Below are positions 43,394 through 52,678 of a stretch of 64,000 bases of DNA, piece by piece. Numbering within the stretch: position 1 is the first letter of the stretch; every line of letters begins with the position of its first letter. This stretch comes from Alcaligenaceae bacterium (GTDB lineage Bacteria > Pseudomonadota > Gammaproteobacteria > Burkholderiales > Burkholderiaceae_B): contig JACCET010000013.1 in the NCBI GenBank assembly GCA_013416405.1, forward strand, positions 1 to 64,000, given 5' to 3'. The notes beneath the pieces were generated by a model that did no database searches, was not told the origin of the DNA, and saw nothing but the letters and a program-made list of their open reading frames with translations. Both the position numbers and the translations under genes were made by a program.

Positions 43394-44248
43394 ATGCTTC
43401 TGGCTCTGTTTCGTTTTCTGGCCTGGTTGCCTCTGTCCGTTTTGCATAGTGTGGGCCGTCTGGCGGGAGTCACGATCTACCTGTGCCCGGGCAGTTACCG
43501 CAGAAGGTTGCAGGCCAACGCGCGGCAAGCAGGCTACCCCGACGCACGATTTGCGCGCCGGGCGGCTGCCGAAACCGGGGCCATGATCATGGAAACGCCC
43601 AAGGTCTGGCTGCGCACAAAGCAATGCCTGGAAAAAACACATAGCAATGACAACGAAGTCGTGCGCGCCGCGCTGGCCGAAGGCCGGGGTATTTTGTATT
43701 TAACGCCGCATCTGGGTTGCTTCGAAATTACCGCACGCTACCTGCTGCAACATGGACCAATTACGGTCATGTACCGCCCCCCACGCCAGGCTTTTCTTGA
43801 ACCCGTGATGGAACAGGCACGCAATACGTCTGGCCTGAAGGCCGTGCCGGCCACCATGCAAGGCGTGCGCGAGTTCGTGCGCGCACTCAAGCGTAACGAG
43901 GCCGTCGGCATGCTGCCCGATCAGGTTCCGGGCAGCGGCGAAGGGGTATGGTCGCCCTTTTTCGGCAAACAGGCCCTGACCATGACACTGGCGGGCCGGT
44001 TGGCGCGCCAGACAGGCGTCGCGGTGATCCTTACAGCCGGCGAGCGCCTGCCCGGCGGCAAGGGCTGGCGCATACATTATGTGCGGCTGCCCGAACCCTT
44101 GCCCGCAGATCCACAGGATCTGGCCACAGCCATCAATGGCGCCATGGAGCAGTTGATACGGCGTTTTCCGCAACAGTATCTATGGAGCTACAACCGCTAC
44201 AAAATCCCTAAAGACGCACCACCACGTCCTGCTGATCCTTTGCAATGA
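43394..44248 (+). CDS. LpxL/HtrB-family lipid A acyltransferase (first copy)
   Basis: A 284-residue lysophospholipid acyltransferase-fold protein with an N-terminal hydrophobic anchor (LFRFLAWLPLSVLHSVG). The HX4E catalytic motif is at H106-E111 (YLTPHLGCFEITARY), and PDQVPGSGEGVWSPFFG lines the site. It should transfer a secondary fatty acid to lipid A at the inner membrane. Its stop overlaps the start of a second family member (ATGA). Confidence 0.85.
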   Translation: MLLALFRFLAWLPLSVLHSVGRLAGVTIYLCPGSYRRRLQANARQAGYPDARFARRAAAETGAMIMETPKVWLRTKQCLEKTHSNDNEVVRAALAEGRGILYLTPHLGCFEITARYLLQHGPITVMYRPPRQAFLEPVMEQARNTSGLKAVPATMQGVREFVRALKRNEAVGMLPDQVPGSGEGVWSPFFGKQALTMTLAGRLARQTGVAVILTAGERLPGGKGWRIHYVRLPEPLPADPQDLATAINGAMEQLIRRFPQQYLWSYNRYKIPKDAPPRPADPLQ

Positions 44249-45135
44249 CCTTGAACAAGCTGCCTTTACTTCGCTGTTTATTTTCGTATTTCGGCCGTAG
44301 TTCGCCTGCTACACGCCGACGCTGGGCGCGCGTGCTGGGCTGGCTGGCGCGCCATTTGCTTCGCTCAAGAACGCATATCGTGCGCACCAATCTTGCCCTA
44401 TGCTTTCCGGAACACTCAAAGCAAGAACGCGAGGCCTGGTTGCATGAGCATTTTTATTTGCTGGCTCTGTCGGTCGTCGACAGGGGGCTGTGCTGGTTCG
44501 GATCCAAAGATGCCATTATCGATGCCACACCGATTACCGGACTGGAACACCTGGACGCGCTGCTGAAGGCCCGCAGAAAGATTATTCTGCTTGCACCCCA
44601 CTTTATCGGGCTGGACGCTGTTGCAACACGACTTACACTTTTCTTGAATGAGTCGGCAACCATGTACACACCGCAGAGCGATACAGAGGTCGATGCGTTG
44701 GTGCGTGAAGGACGAGGCCGTTTCAATACCGTGCATCTGGTCAGCCGCCACGCCGGCATCCGGGGCCTTATACGACATCTACGCAATGGCGTACCTGTGT
44801 ACTACCTGCCAGATATGGATTTTCGGGAAACAGGCTCGGTATTCGTGCCCTTTTTTGGGGTGCAGGCAGCCACGCTGCTGGCAACGGCGCAGATTGCAAA
44901 GACATGGAATGCCGCCGTCGTTCCGATTGTGAGCCGGCTGGACGCCACAACCGGGCGATATGCCATAGACGTTCTACCGCCCCTGGCCGATTTCCCGGGC
45001 GAGCAGTCCGCCGAGGACGCAACCGCGCGCCTGAACAAACTGATCGAGGAATGGATACGGATCGATCCGCCTCAGTATTATTGGGTGCATAGGCGTTTCA
45101 AGACGCGTCCCGAGGGCGAACCGCGTATTTACTGA
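44245..45135 (+). CDS. LpxL/HtrB-family lipid A acyltransferase (second copy)
   Basis: A 296-residue paralog of the gene before it. The catalytic motif is HX4D here (H119-D124, LLAPHFIGLDAVA), with YLPDMDFRETGSVFVPFFG as the substrate loop. Overlapping start with the first copy implies coupled translation. The two likely add acyl chains at different positions or of different lengths; which does which cannot be read from sequence. Confidence 0.85.
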   Translation: MTLNKLPLLRCLFSYFGRSSPATRRRWARVLGWLARHLLRSRTHIVRTNLALCFPEHSKQEREAWLHEHFYLLALSVVDRGLCWFGSKDAIIDATPITGLEHLDALLKARRKIILLAPHFIGLDAVATRLTLFLNESATMYTPQSDTEVDALVREGRGRFNTVHLVSRHAGIRGLIRHLRNGVPVYYLPDMDFRETGSVFVPFFGVQAATLLATAQIAKTWNAAVVPIVSRLDATTGRYAIDVLPPLADFPGEQSAEDATARLNKLIEEWIRIDPPQYYWVHRRFKTRPEGEPRIY

Positions 45136-45151
45136 CAGGCGGCCATGCTTG

Positions 45152-45622
45152 CTACACACCACCGGCGTAGCCGGCCTGGCGCCAGGCCTCGAACACAGTC
45201 ACCGCCACCGCATTGGACAGATTCAGGCTGCGCTGCTGTGGCAACATGGGCAAACGCAAACGCTGCGCCTCGGGAAAGCAAGCCAACTGCTCTGGTGACA
45301 GCCCCGCCGTTTCCCGGCCAAAAACAAATACATCATCGGGAGCAAACGAAAACTCCCCAATCAGGCGACTGCCCTTGGTCGTCAGGGCATAGCGCCGGCC
45401 TGGATCGCCGCCGATGGCACTAAACGCAGCACTCAGGTCGTCATGCACCTGCATGGCTGCCCACTCGTGGTAATCCAGCCCGGCACGCTTCAGTCGCTTG
45501 TCGTCCAGCTCGAAACCCAGGGGCCGTACCAGATGCAGGCTTGCCCCCGTATTGGCAGCCAGGCGGATGACATTGCCGGTATTGGGCGGAATTTCGGGCG
45601 AGACCAGAACGATGTGTACCAT
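45152..45622 (-). CDS. trmL: tRNA (cytidine(34)-2'-O)-methyltransferase TrmL
   Basis: A 156-residue SPOUT methyltransferase acting on the wobble base of tRNA-Leu. IPPNTGNVIRLAANTGASLH opens the family; the trefoil-knot SAM site is FGRETAGLS, LRLPMLPQQRSLNLSNAVAV. It is convergent with the acyltransferase pair and downstream of comF's terminator. Confidence 0.93.
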   Translation of the reverse strand: MVHIVLVSPEIPPNTGNVIRLAANTGASLHLVRPLGFELDDKRLKRAGLDYHEWAAMQVHDDLSAAFSAIGGDPGRRYALTTKGSRLIGEFSFAPDDVFVFGRETAGLSPEQLACFPEAQRLRLPMLPQQRSLNLSNAVAVTVFEAWRQAGYAGGV

Positions 45623-45628
45623 GAATGC

Positions 45629-45665
45629 AATAAGAATAAAGCAGCCGGCAACATGCCGGAGCTGC
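45629..45665 (-). terminator. rho-independent terminator after comF
   Basis: On the minus strand GCAGC-x-CCGGCA, loop TGT, TGCCGG-CTGC is followed by TTTATTCTTATT. The stem covers 45641-45665 on the plus strand, just past the comF stop. Confidence 0.75.
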
Positions 45666-45672
45666 CGTGATT

Positions 45673-46458
45673 TTACAGACTATGGAGCTGACCGCGTTGA
45701 CCTGCGGCGCGTAGTGCCTCTGGTCCACCAACAGGGTAAGGCGTGCGCGCCAACACCAGACCCCACACCGTGGCAGCACCCGCAGCCTTGCATGCCTGAG
45801 CCATGCCGTGCAGGGTGCTGCCGGTAGTCAGCACGTCGTCGACAACCGCAATATGCACGCCATCCAGACGCTCGGGGCAAGCGTACAGGGATCGGACACT
45901 ATGCATGCGGGCCGAGCGGCCTAACTGAGCCTGCTTGACACCTTCACGCGTTCTAAGCACCAGACCGGGCCGGCACGGCCTTTTCAGCTGTCTTGCCAGG
46001 CGGTAGGCAACTTCGGCGGCAGGATTGAAGCCACGCCGCCGCAGGGCGGCCCGGCTGGCCGGTACGGGAACCAGCACCATTTGTTCCGGCACAACCGGCT
46101 GTGATGACCGCAGCGCATCAGCCAAGAGACCGGCCAGCATGCCTGCACTGGTAAATTGCAGCTGCATTTTCAGGCGATGAATAAGCAGATCACCCGGCGC
46201 CGCGTAATCAAAGGCGGCAATCACGCGATCAAAGGCCGGGGTGCGCTGCAGACAATCGGCACAACCACCATAGGGGTCAAGTTCCAGCCGGCACACCGCG
46301 CAACGAGGTGCGCCACTGGTCATGGAGTGCATGACCGCCCGGTAGCAATAGGGACAAAGCTTTCCGCCACAGGCCGTGTCCTGGCACAAGCCGCACACAG
46401 TCGGCACACGCGCCAGCAGACTGGCGGCAAATTCGCGCACGGCATGCAGATAGGCCAT
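45673..46458 (-). CDS. comF: ComF-family phosphoribosyltransferase-like protein
   Basis: A 261-residue protein with an N-terminal zinc-binding cluster (CGLCQDTACGGKLCPYCYR and CAVCRLELDPYGGCADC) and a C-terminal phosphoribosyltransferase fold whose PRPP loop is VAVVDDVLTTGSTLHGM. ComF/GntX proteins take part in DNA uptake or utilisation. The ATG at 46456-46458 (MAYLHAVREF) has AGGA at about eight bases; longer readings lack homology. It is divergent from bioC. dprA elsewhere in the window is a second competence-type gene. Confidence 0.88.
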   Translation of the reverse strand: MAYLHAVREFAASLLARVPTVCGLCQDTACGGKLCPYCYRAVMHSMTSGAPRCAVCRLELDPYGGCADCLQRTPAFDRVIAAFDYAAPGDLLIHRLKMQLQFTSAGMLAGLLADALRSSQPVVPEQMVLVPVPASRAALRRRGFNPAAEVAYRLARQLKRPCRPGLVLRTREGVKQAQLGRSARMHSVRSLYACPERLDGVHIAVVDDVLTTGSTLHGMAQACKAAGAATVWGLVLARTPYPVGGPEALRAAGQRGQLHSL

Positions 46459-46537
46459 AATAGGAATCCTGAAAGGCAGAAAACTGCCAACATCTAAGCA
46501 TCTTTCTTTTCCTGAAACCAGACGTACCTGCACCTTA

Positions 46538-47491
46538 ATGTCACAGCCTCCATCTTTGCGCATCAACCCGGCCCATGTTTGCCGGCAGTTCGCCCGCCGC
46601 AGCCCCCTGGATAACGCACAATTCCTGTATGGTGAAGTCGCGCAGCGCATGCTGCAAAGATTGAGTTATATACGCATTGCCCCACAAGCCGTACTTGATG
46701 CCGGCTGTGGCGCCGGACATGCGCTCGAGCCCCTGCGGGCACGCTATCCCAGCCTGGACTACACCGGTCTGGACAGCTGCGCCGAACTGCTCGACGTAGC
46801 CCGCGAACGCTACACCGCCAAACCGGGGTTTTGGCAAAAGCTGCGAAACAAGCCCACACCTCCCTTGCGGTTTATTCAAGCCGATATGGCAAGCTCAGGT
46901 ATTGCACCCGAATCTCAAGATTTGGTCTGGTCCAACATGGCGCTGCACTGGCACGCCGAACCTCACGATGTCTTGAGTGAATGGCGCCGTATTCTGAAAC
47001 CCGGCGCCCTGGCGATGTTCTCCTGCCTGGGGCCAGGCTCGATGGCCGAGTTGCGCAGCGCCATTAATAGCGCAGGCCTGAAGACGGCCACCCCCGAGTT
47101 CGTTGACATGCACGACTTTGGCGATCTGCTTGTTGAGCGCGGCTTTGCCGACCCCGTCATGGATCAGGAAATTTTGACCCTGACCTACCGTAACCCCCAG
47201 AAGCTGCTGGCGGACATGCGTATATTGGGCGGCAACCCCAGCGTGGATCGCAAGCCTGGCTTAAGCGGACGTGGGTGGCATCAAAGACTGCTGGACGCGC
47301 TGGAGTCGCAGCGCAGCGACGACGGCACGATACACCTGACCCTGGAAGTGGCTTATGGCCATGCATGGCGTTCGGCTGCCCACAGAACCATTACCGGTGA
47401 AACACGGATTTCAGCGGGCTCCATCGGGCGCTCGAAAGATCCGCATAATACCCGCCCCACCGTCAGACCCCGCAAGATCGACAAGCCCTGA
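46538..47491 (+). CDS. bioC: malonyl-ACP O-methyltransferase BioC-like
   Basis: A 317-residue class I methyltransferase. SAM motif VLDAGCGAGHALEPLRARYP, then WSNMALHWHAEPHDVLSEWR, and RILKPGALAMFSCLGPGS, all BioC-like. BioC methylates malonyl-ACP to start pimelate synthesis for biotin. It sits divergent from comF, a neighbour also seen near biotin genes in other proteobacteria. The polar tail after about 285 is extra. A general methyltransferase is the alternative. Confidence 0.8.
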   Translation: MSQPPSLRINPAHVCRQFARRSPLDNAQFLYGEVAQRMLQRLSYIRIAPQAVLDAGCGAGHALEPLRARYPSLDYTGLDSCAELLDVARERYTAKPGFWQKLRNKPTPPLRFIQADMASSGIAPESQDLVWSNMALHWHAEPHDVLSEWRRILKPGALAMFSCLGPGSMAELRSAINSAGLKTATPEFVDMHDFGDLLVERGFADPVMDQEILTLTYRNPQKLLADMRILGGNPSVDRKPGLSGRGWHQRLLDALESQRSDDGTIHLTLEVAYGHAWRSAAHRTITGETRISAGSIGRSKDPHNTRPTVRPRKIDKP

Positions 47492-47504
47492 ACGGGCCCG
47501 TCGA

Positions 47505-48194
47505 TTACGTGCTGGTATTTTTCTTGCGTGAAGAATCTATGCCCAACTGCTTGAGCTTGCGATACAAATGAGTACGCTCGAGGCCGGTTTTTTCGGATAC
47601 CCGCGTCATGCTGTGGCTCTCGCGGCCCAGATGGTACTCAAAATAAATGCGCTCGAACTCGTCGCGGGCATCGCGCAAGGGTTGATCCAGGGTAATACTG
47701 CCCAATAAAGAGTTATTGGCGTCGGCCACAGGCTCCTGAGCACCAGACATGGGGCTGGTAGTTAGGGGCTGCGTGTGGTCTGAACGCGGCTCCATTTGGC
47801 GCGCCGCCGTTGCCAAGGCTGTGGTGACCACAGGCCGGGCAAGCCCGGCAGCTATGGTTTTGAGCAGCTTTTGCAGCGTAATGGGCTTTTCAAGGAAATC
47901 TACCGCGCCTATGCGCGTGGCCTCGACTGCAGTGTCTACCGTGGCATGCCCGCTCATCATGATGACAGGCATATCGAGCAAGCCTTGCGAGCCCCACTCT
48001 TTAAGCAGACTGACACCGTCGGTGTCGGGCATCCAGATATCAAGCAGCACCAAATCAGGCCGCGCACGTAATCGCGAGGCCCTTGCCTGAGCAGCATTTT
48101 CTGCAAGCTCTACGCTATGCCCTTCGTCGTAAAGAATTTCAGACAAGAGCTCACGAATGCCAATTTCATCATCAACAACCAGAATTCTGGCCAT
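47505..48194 (-). CDS. NtrX-like response regulator without AAA+ domain
   Basis: A 229-residue regulator. The receiver domain has phosphoacceptor D52 (VLLDIWMPDTDG), acidic D8-D9 and K (FLEKPITLQKLL). A variable linker leads to a C-terminal Fis-type helix-turn-helix (VSEKTGLERTHLYRKLKQLG). The sigma-54 AAA+ module that NtrX and NtrC carry between these parts is absent. It therefore cannot drive sigma-54 open-complex formation itself. It is 10 bases after the sensor kinase gene. Confidence 0.88.
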   Translation of the reverse strand: MARILVVDDEIGIRELLSEILYDEGHSVELAENAAQARASRLRARPDLVLLDIWMPDTDGVSLLKEWGSQGLLDMPVIMMSGHATVDTAVEATRIGAVDFLEKPITLQKLLKTIAAGLARPVVTTALATAARQMEPRSDHTQPLTTSPMSGAQEPVADANNSLLGSITLDQPLRDARDEFERIYFEYHLGRESHSMTRVSEKTGLERTHLYRKLKQLGIDSSRKKNTST

Positions 48195-48204
48195 AAAGCG
48201 TCAC

Positions 48205-50592
48205 CTACCTTTTTTCCGCATTATCGTTCCCTTGCTTAGCTACGTCCAGCGCAAGCTGTGTATCGGCAAGGCGCATCAAGAGGATGGAAATGCGAGCTCC
48301 CCCTTCACGGCGGTTGGAAATATCAATGCGACCACCGTGTTCCTCGATAATTTTATTCACTATAGCAAGACCCAGCCCTGTTCCGCTGGCCTTGGTTGTG
48401 ACATAGGGTTCAAACACCCTGCTTAACACCTGGGGCGCAAAGCCTGGCCCGTTGTCGGATACCGTGAGCCTGACCGCCAAATGCTCGGCACCATCGTCAC
48501 CACGTGACTGAGTCCGTTTAGTCTGCACATAAATCCTGGCATCCGCAAGCGGCTGGTTCTGACATGCGGCATCGCGCGCATTCGCCAACAGGTTATGAAT
48601 AACCTGACGCAGTTGTGTGACATCGCCTTCAATAGACGGCAGTTGCGGGTCGAACTCGACATCCAGCCCCACATTCAAGCCGTCACCACGAACCGCGCAT
48701 TCTACGGGATCCCAGCCGTATAGTGTCAAGACATCGCCTATCAACTCATTGATATCTATGGGCTGCATCTGCGCCGGCGGCGTTCGCGCGTACTCGCGAA
48801 AATCATCCACCATTTTCTTTAATGAGCCCACCTGACTCACAATGGTGTTGGTGGAACGCGTCAGCATGGCAGCGTCTTCTTCATTCAGGCGCCCTCCCAG
48901 CTTCATGGCCAGCCTTTCCGCCGAAAGCTGTATGGGTGTAAGCGGGTTCTTGATTTCGTGCGCAAGGCGCCGAGCCACTTCACCCCAGGCCACCGTGCGG
49001 TTGGCCGAGATCACCTCGCTGATGTCATCGAACACCACTAGATAACCATTACCGCGCCCATCCACATTCAAATGCGTGCCTCGTGCCAGCAGCGTGACCA
49101 CATGCCGTTTCTTTTCGTTATCGCTGGCGGCCTCGAGTTCTAGTTCGAACTGCTGTTGCCAATACAAGCGTTCGGAGCCCACCGCCGAGTGCGCGACAAA
49201 CGCTTGCCGTATCAACTGCGACAAGGCGAAAGCACCGTCAGCCGTTTCCAGAGGGCGCCCTTTGACCGAGCGCAGATCAACACGCAAAATGCTTTGGGCC
49301 CCCTGATTGAACATGGTGACGCGGAACATTTCGTCGAACACCAGCACGCCAGAGGACAGGTTGCTGAGTACCGATTCCAGGTAGACATTGGATCGTTCGA
49401 GCTGCTGTCGGTTTTTTTCAACCATATGACGGGCCTCATCCAGTTGCCGTGTCATGGCATTGAATGAACGGGTCAGCTGTCCCACCTCGTCGCGCTCGGG
49501 TGGCTCGGGCAACGGGCGGTAGTCGCCCACCCCCACCGCCTGTGTCCCCGCGGCCAACGACAGCAAGGGCCGAACCAGGCGTCGGGATACCGCCAAAGCT
49601 ACCACGACAGCGGCAAACACAGCCAGAATCAAGGCCAGCGTCAGGGTAATGCCGTACAGCTTGCGCAAACCCAGGCGCGACAGGGCAAGCTCTTGATAGT
49701 CACGAAAGCCCTGCTGAACCTGATTCGCATTGCGGGCTATCTGCTCGGGCACAGGTTCGATCACTTGCAGCCAACGTATGTCGGCCGAAACGCCCAGCGA
49801 TGAAGAAAACCGCTCGCGGGCTGTAATCGGCACGACCACCCGTAAATGCAGGTGGATATTGGAATCGGAATCGGCACCCTGCCCTTCCGCAGCCTCGTCC
49901 ACTTCAGCGGCAGAGTAGCCGCCCGCAATTCGTAGCTGATTAATGACACTGGTTGGCGGCACGTCAGGAAACAGCTGCCCGTAAGCCGACGATGAGAACG
50001 CAAGCAAACGCCCGTTTCCCGTGAACACCAGCGCCTCGGAAACACCGCTGGTCTCACGCAGGCGCGTGATCATGAGCGCCATATCGGCGTCGCTGGCAGT
50101 GCTCAGGTTGTTGGCCATTTCCTTGGCACGGCTGTTCAGCTCGCCCAGTTGAGAGTCGAGTGCGGCACGCCCCAGGTTCAGACCGGACTCCAGCGCGCTA
50201 TCTACCCGAACGTTGAACCACGACTCAATGGAGCGGGACATGAACTGCACGGACAGGACGTAAATCAATACGCCGGGCAGCACGCCTATCAAGGCAAAAT
50301 ACAAGGCAAATCGGGCCGTCAGACGTGCACCAAACTGCCGCCGGCGAACTTGCCGCAGCAAGCGTGCCGCCAGCACCACAACCCAGGAAATCAGGGCAAC
50401 GGCAAAGATAAGGTTCAGGATCAGCAGCGTATCGTACTGCTGTGCATAGCGTGATGCGTTTCCTGTAGACCATACCAGCAACGCCAGCAACGCCAGCGCG
50501 CTACCGGCCGCAACGACCAGCGCGATACGCAAGCTCCAGCGGACTATGGCTGGGGCTTGTCTACGGAAATTGAAAAGCTGAAATTTTTCCAT
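48205..50592 (-). CDS. NtrY-like membrane sensor histidine kinase
   Basis: A 795-residue kinase. Several N-terminal membrane segments (about 15-120) and a periplasmic/extracytoplasmic loop are followed by a transmembrane helix near 320, HAMP, PAS (NVYLESVLSNLSSGVLVFDE), HisKA with the phosphoacceptor in RRLAHEIKNPLTPIQLSAE, and a HATPase domain (NLLANARDAA, DNGPGFAPQVL, GTGLGLAIVNKI). It pairs with the response regulator that follows. Its first 49 bases overlap the DUF4390 gene, so the two are coupled. NtrY systems respond to nitrogen or redox state in other bacteria. Confidence 0.92.
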   Translation of the reverse strand: MEKFQLFNFRRQAPAIVRWSLRIALVVAAGSALALLALLVWSTGNASRYAQQYDTLLILNLIFAVALISWVVVLAARLLRQVRRRQFGARLTARFALYFALIGVLPGVLIYVLSVQFMSRSIESWFNVRVDSALESGLNLGRAALDSQLGELNSRAKEMANNLSTASDADMALMITRLRETSGVSEALVFTGNGRLLAFSSSAYGQLFPDVPPTSVINQLRIAGGYSAAEVDEAAEGQGADSDSNIHLHLRVVVPITARERFSSSLGVSADIRWLQVIEPVPEQIARNANQVQQGFRDYQELALSRLGLRKLYGITLTLALILAVFAAVVVALAVSRRLVRPLLSLAAGTQAVGVGDYRPLPEPPERDEVGQLTRSFNAMTRQLDEARHMVEKNRQQLERSNVYLESVLSNLSSGVLVFDEMFRVTMFNQGAQSILRVDLRSVKGRPLETADGAFALSQLIRQAFVAHSAVGSERLYWQQQFELELEAASDNEKKRHVVTLLARGTHLNVDGRGNGYLVVFDDISEVISANRTVAWGEVARRLAHEIKNPLTPIQLSAERLAMKLGGRLNEEDAAMLTRSTNTIVSQVGSLKKMVDDFREYARTPPAQMQPIDINELIGDVLTLYGWDPVECAVRGDGLNVGLDVEFDPQLPSIEGDVTQLRQVIHNLLANARDAACQNQPLADARIYVQTKRTQSRGDDGAEHLAVRLTVSDNGPGFAPQVLSRVFEPYVTTKASGTGLGLAIVNKIIEEHGGRIDISNRREGGARISILLMRLADTQLALDVAKQGNDNAEKR

Positions 50593-51119
50593 GGAGTCGC
50601 CAAAGACCAGGCGCTGCTGTTGTAGGCATCAATCTGAAAGGGTCGGGCCAGTAGCGAGGTATCCAGCCTTACCCGCAACCGGCCCTCGTATAGTTCGTCG
50701 TGCTCAAGGTCTTCCACCTTGGCCACACCCCAACCACGTATATTGCGCACCAGAGATAACGCGTCATCAAGCGAGGATTCAGGCAAAGACAGTTCGCCCG
50801 TACCAACGCGCCACTGCCGTGTAAGTGCGTTGTACACAATACGCCAGGTTTGTTGCTGATTCACGACTTTTTTATCGAACCACCACCAGCGCTTGGACAG
50901 GATTTCAAGATCGGCCGTGAAGTAAATGGGCACGCCTTTCTGAGCGGCATTGCGCAATTCGCCCTCGACCGAGAAATCAACGTCGGCGTCGATATACAGA
51001 TTGCCGTCGCGTACAACGGGATCGACACTGACCACGCGCTCGCTCTGCTCGGCCAAACCAATTTCGGCTTGCGCGGGCAGGAACAGGCACAGAACTATAG
51101 CCAGCAGTAGTCGCAACAT
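50544..51119 (-). CDS. DUF4390 exported protein
   Basis: A 191-residue protein with a signal peptide (LLLAIVLCLFLPAQA) and a beta-rich DUF4390 domain (GNLYIDADVDFSVEGELRNA, then KGVPIYFTADLEI). It is conserved between rsmB and the ntrY-like kinase in many betaproteobacteria. It may sense or relay an envelope signal to that kinase; this is inference from position. Function not known. Confidence 0.85.
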   Translation of the reverse strand: MLRLLLAIVLCLFLPAQAEIGLAEQSERVVSVDPVVRDGNLYIDADVDFSVEGELRNAAQKGVPIYFTADLEILSKRWWWFDKKVVNQQQTWRIVYNALTRQWRVGTGELSLPESSLDDALSLVRNIRGWGVAKVEDLEHDELYEGRLRVRLDTSLLARPFQIDAYNSSAWSLATPWKNFSFSISVDKPQP

Positions 51120-51174
51120 TGACGCTCACACGTACAGATAAATAAAACCGGATTCACACTGCATTTTTGACGAC

Positions 51175-52575
51175 TCACGCCATCTTGGCAAACAGGGCAT
51201 AAAAGAAACCATCATGCGACACCGTCTGATCTTTTTCCAGCGGCAACCACTGCCCCGGCGCAGCCAGACGGACCGCATCGGGGTGACGGCTGGAAAACCG
51301 CTCTGCCTGCTGCTCGCCTTCCTGAGGAAAGATAGAGCAGGTTGCATAAAGCAGATGCCCCCCGGGCTTGACGGTCGTCCATAGCGCATCCACTATGCTA
51401 CGCTGCAAGGCAGCCGTTTTCGTAATATCGGCCGCGCGCCTTAGCCACCTGATATCGGGATGACGGCGCACTACGCCGGATGCCGTGCAGGGCACATCAG
51501 CCAGGATCGCATCAAAAGGCCGCCCATCCCACCAGGCCGACACGTCAGCGGCATCGGCACAACACAGCGACACCGAACTGTTGTTCAAATGCAGGCGTTC
51601 CAGATTCTGCGCAACCCGCTCCAGCCTGACCTGATCGGTATCCAGAGCCAGCAACTCGACATCGGCCCGCTCCAGCAAGTGGGCTGTTTTACCGCCAGGC
51701 GCGGCGCAGGCATCCAGCACTCGCATGCCCGGCTGTATGGGTAACAGACGTCCTGCCTGCTGAGCAGCCAGATCCTGCACTGACCACCAGCCTTGCTCGA
51801 AGCCGGGTACCTCGTTAACAGGCCGTGGCGTCAACAACGCTATGGCCTCATCGCGAACATGAATAGCCGGAATGTGTGCTGCCTGCAAGGCATCCAGCAC
51901 TTGCGCCACCGTGGTCTGGCGCAAGTTCACGCGTAGCGTCATGGGGCCCGGCACATTGGCGGCATGCAGCAAATCCTGCCACTGCTGCGGGTAGCTGCGG
52001 CGCACTTGCGCTATCCACCAGGCCGGGTGATTGAACACCGCTTCCGGATTTTCCCTGGCCTGAGCTAAAATAGCGCTTCTTTCCCGTATAAAACCCCGTA
52101 AGGTGCCATTCAGCAACGCTTTATAGTTGCGCATCCGGTGCTGGCTACCCGCCGCTGTTACAGCCTGATCAACCACAGTGTGCACGGCATACACCGGAGC
52201 CTGACGCCATTTGTCGGGGTCAGGATTGGCCTCGTCGGCATATTCCAGCGCCGTATCAAGCAGCGTGAGCGACACCAGCAGCAAGGCGTCGAACAACGGA
52301 TTGGGCGGAGTACGCTGAACCAGAATTTGCTTTACCGCGCGTGCCAGGCCCAGTCGACGCATGACATGAAATGCCACCGACTGGGTTGATGCACGCAATG
52401 AAGCGGGCGTGGCGGCCAGGCTGTCCGATAAGGAACGACCGGCCAGCACCGCCTGCACATTTTGGGCGCTGGCCAAAATGGTATCGGAAAGTGTAGGAGT
52501 ACGGGATGGCTTGGAAGGAGTATTGGGCACGAATGCAACAACCTGCGTGAGTTCGTTTTCCCCGGACTTTATCAT
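51175..52575 (-). CDS. rsmB: 16S rRNA (cytosine(967)-C5)-methyltransferase RsmB
   Basis: A 466-residue protein with an N-terminal NusB-like RNA-binding domain and a C-terminal Rossmann methyltransferase. SAM motif LDACAAPGGKTAHLLERA, catalytic cysteines in ADVPCTASGVVRRHPDIRW and LLYATCSIFPQEGEQQ. It methylates C967 of 16S rRNA. I use ATG at 52573-52575 (MIKSGENEL); a GTG nine codons upstream is possible. It is divergent from rimO. Confidence 0.9.
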   Translation of the reverse strand: MIKSGENELTQVVAFVPNTPSKPSRTPTLSDTILASAQNVQAVLAGRSLSDSLAATPASLRASTQSVAFHVMRRLGLARAVKQILVQRTPPNPLFDALLLVSLTLLDTALEYADEANPDPDKWRQAPVYAVHTVVDQAVTAAGSQHRMRNYKALLNGTLRGFIRERSAILAQARENPEAVFNHPAWWIAQVRRSYPQQWQDLLHAANVPGPMTLRVNLRQTTVAQVLDALQAAHIPAIHVRDEAIALLTPRPVNEVPGFEQGWWSVQDLAAQQAGRLLPIQPGMRVLDACAAPGGKTAHLLERADVELLALDTDQVRLERVAQNLERLHLNNSSVSLCCADAADVSAWWDGRPFDAILADVPCTASGVVRRHPDIRWLRRAADITKTAALQRSIVDALWTTVKPGGHLLYATCSIFPQEGEQQAERFSSRHPDAVRLAAPGQWLPLEKDQTVSHDGFFYALFAKMA

Positions 52576-52678
52576 CAATTCGCGAACAAGACCTGTTTGC
52601 ACCCGGAAAGCTTGTCACTCGTTTCCAGCAAGTTTTGTCCAGATTTTTTATCGAGCCACTGGCTCAACGAGGTAAACC

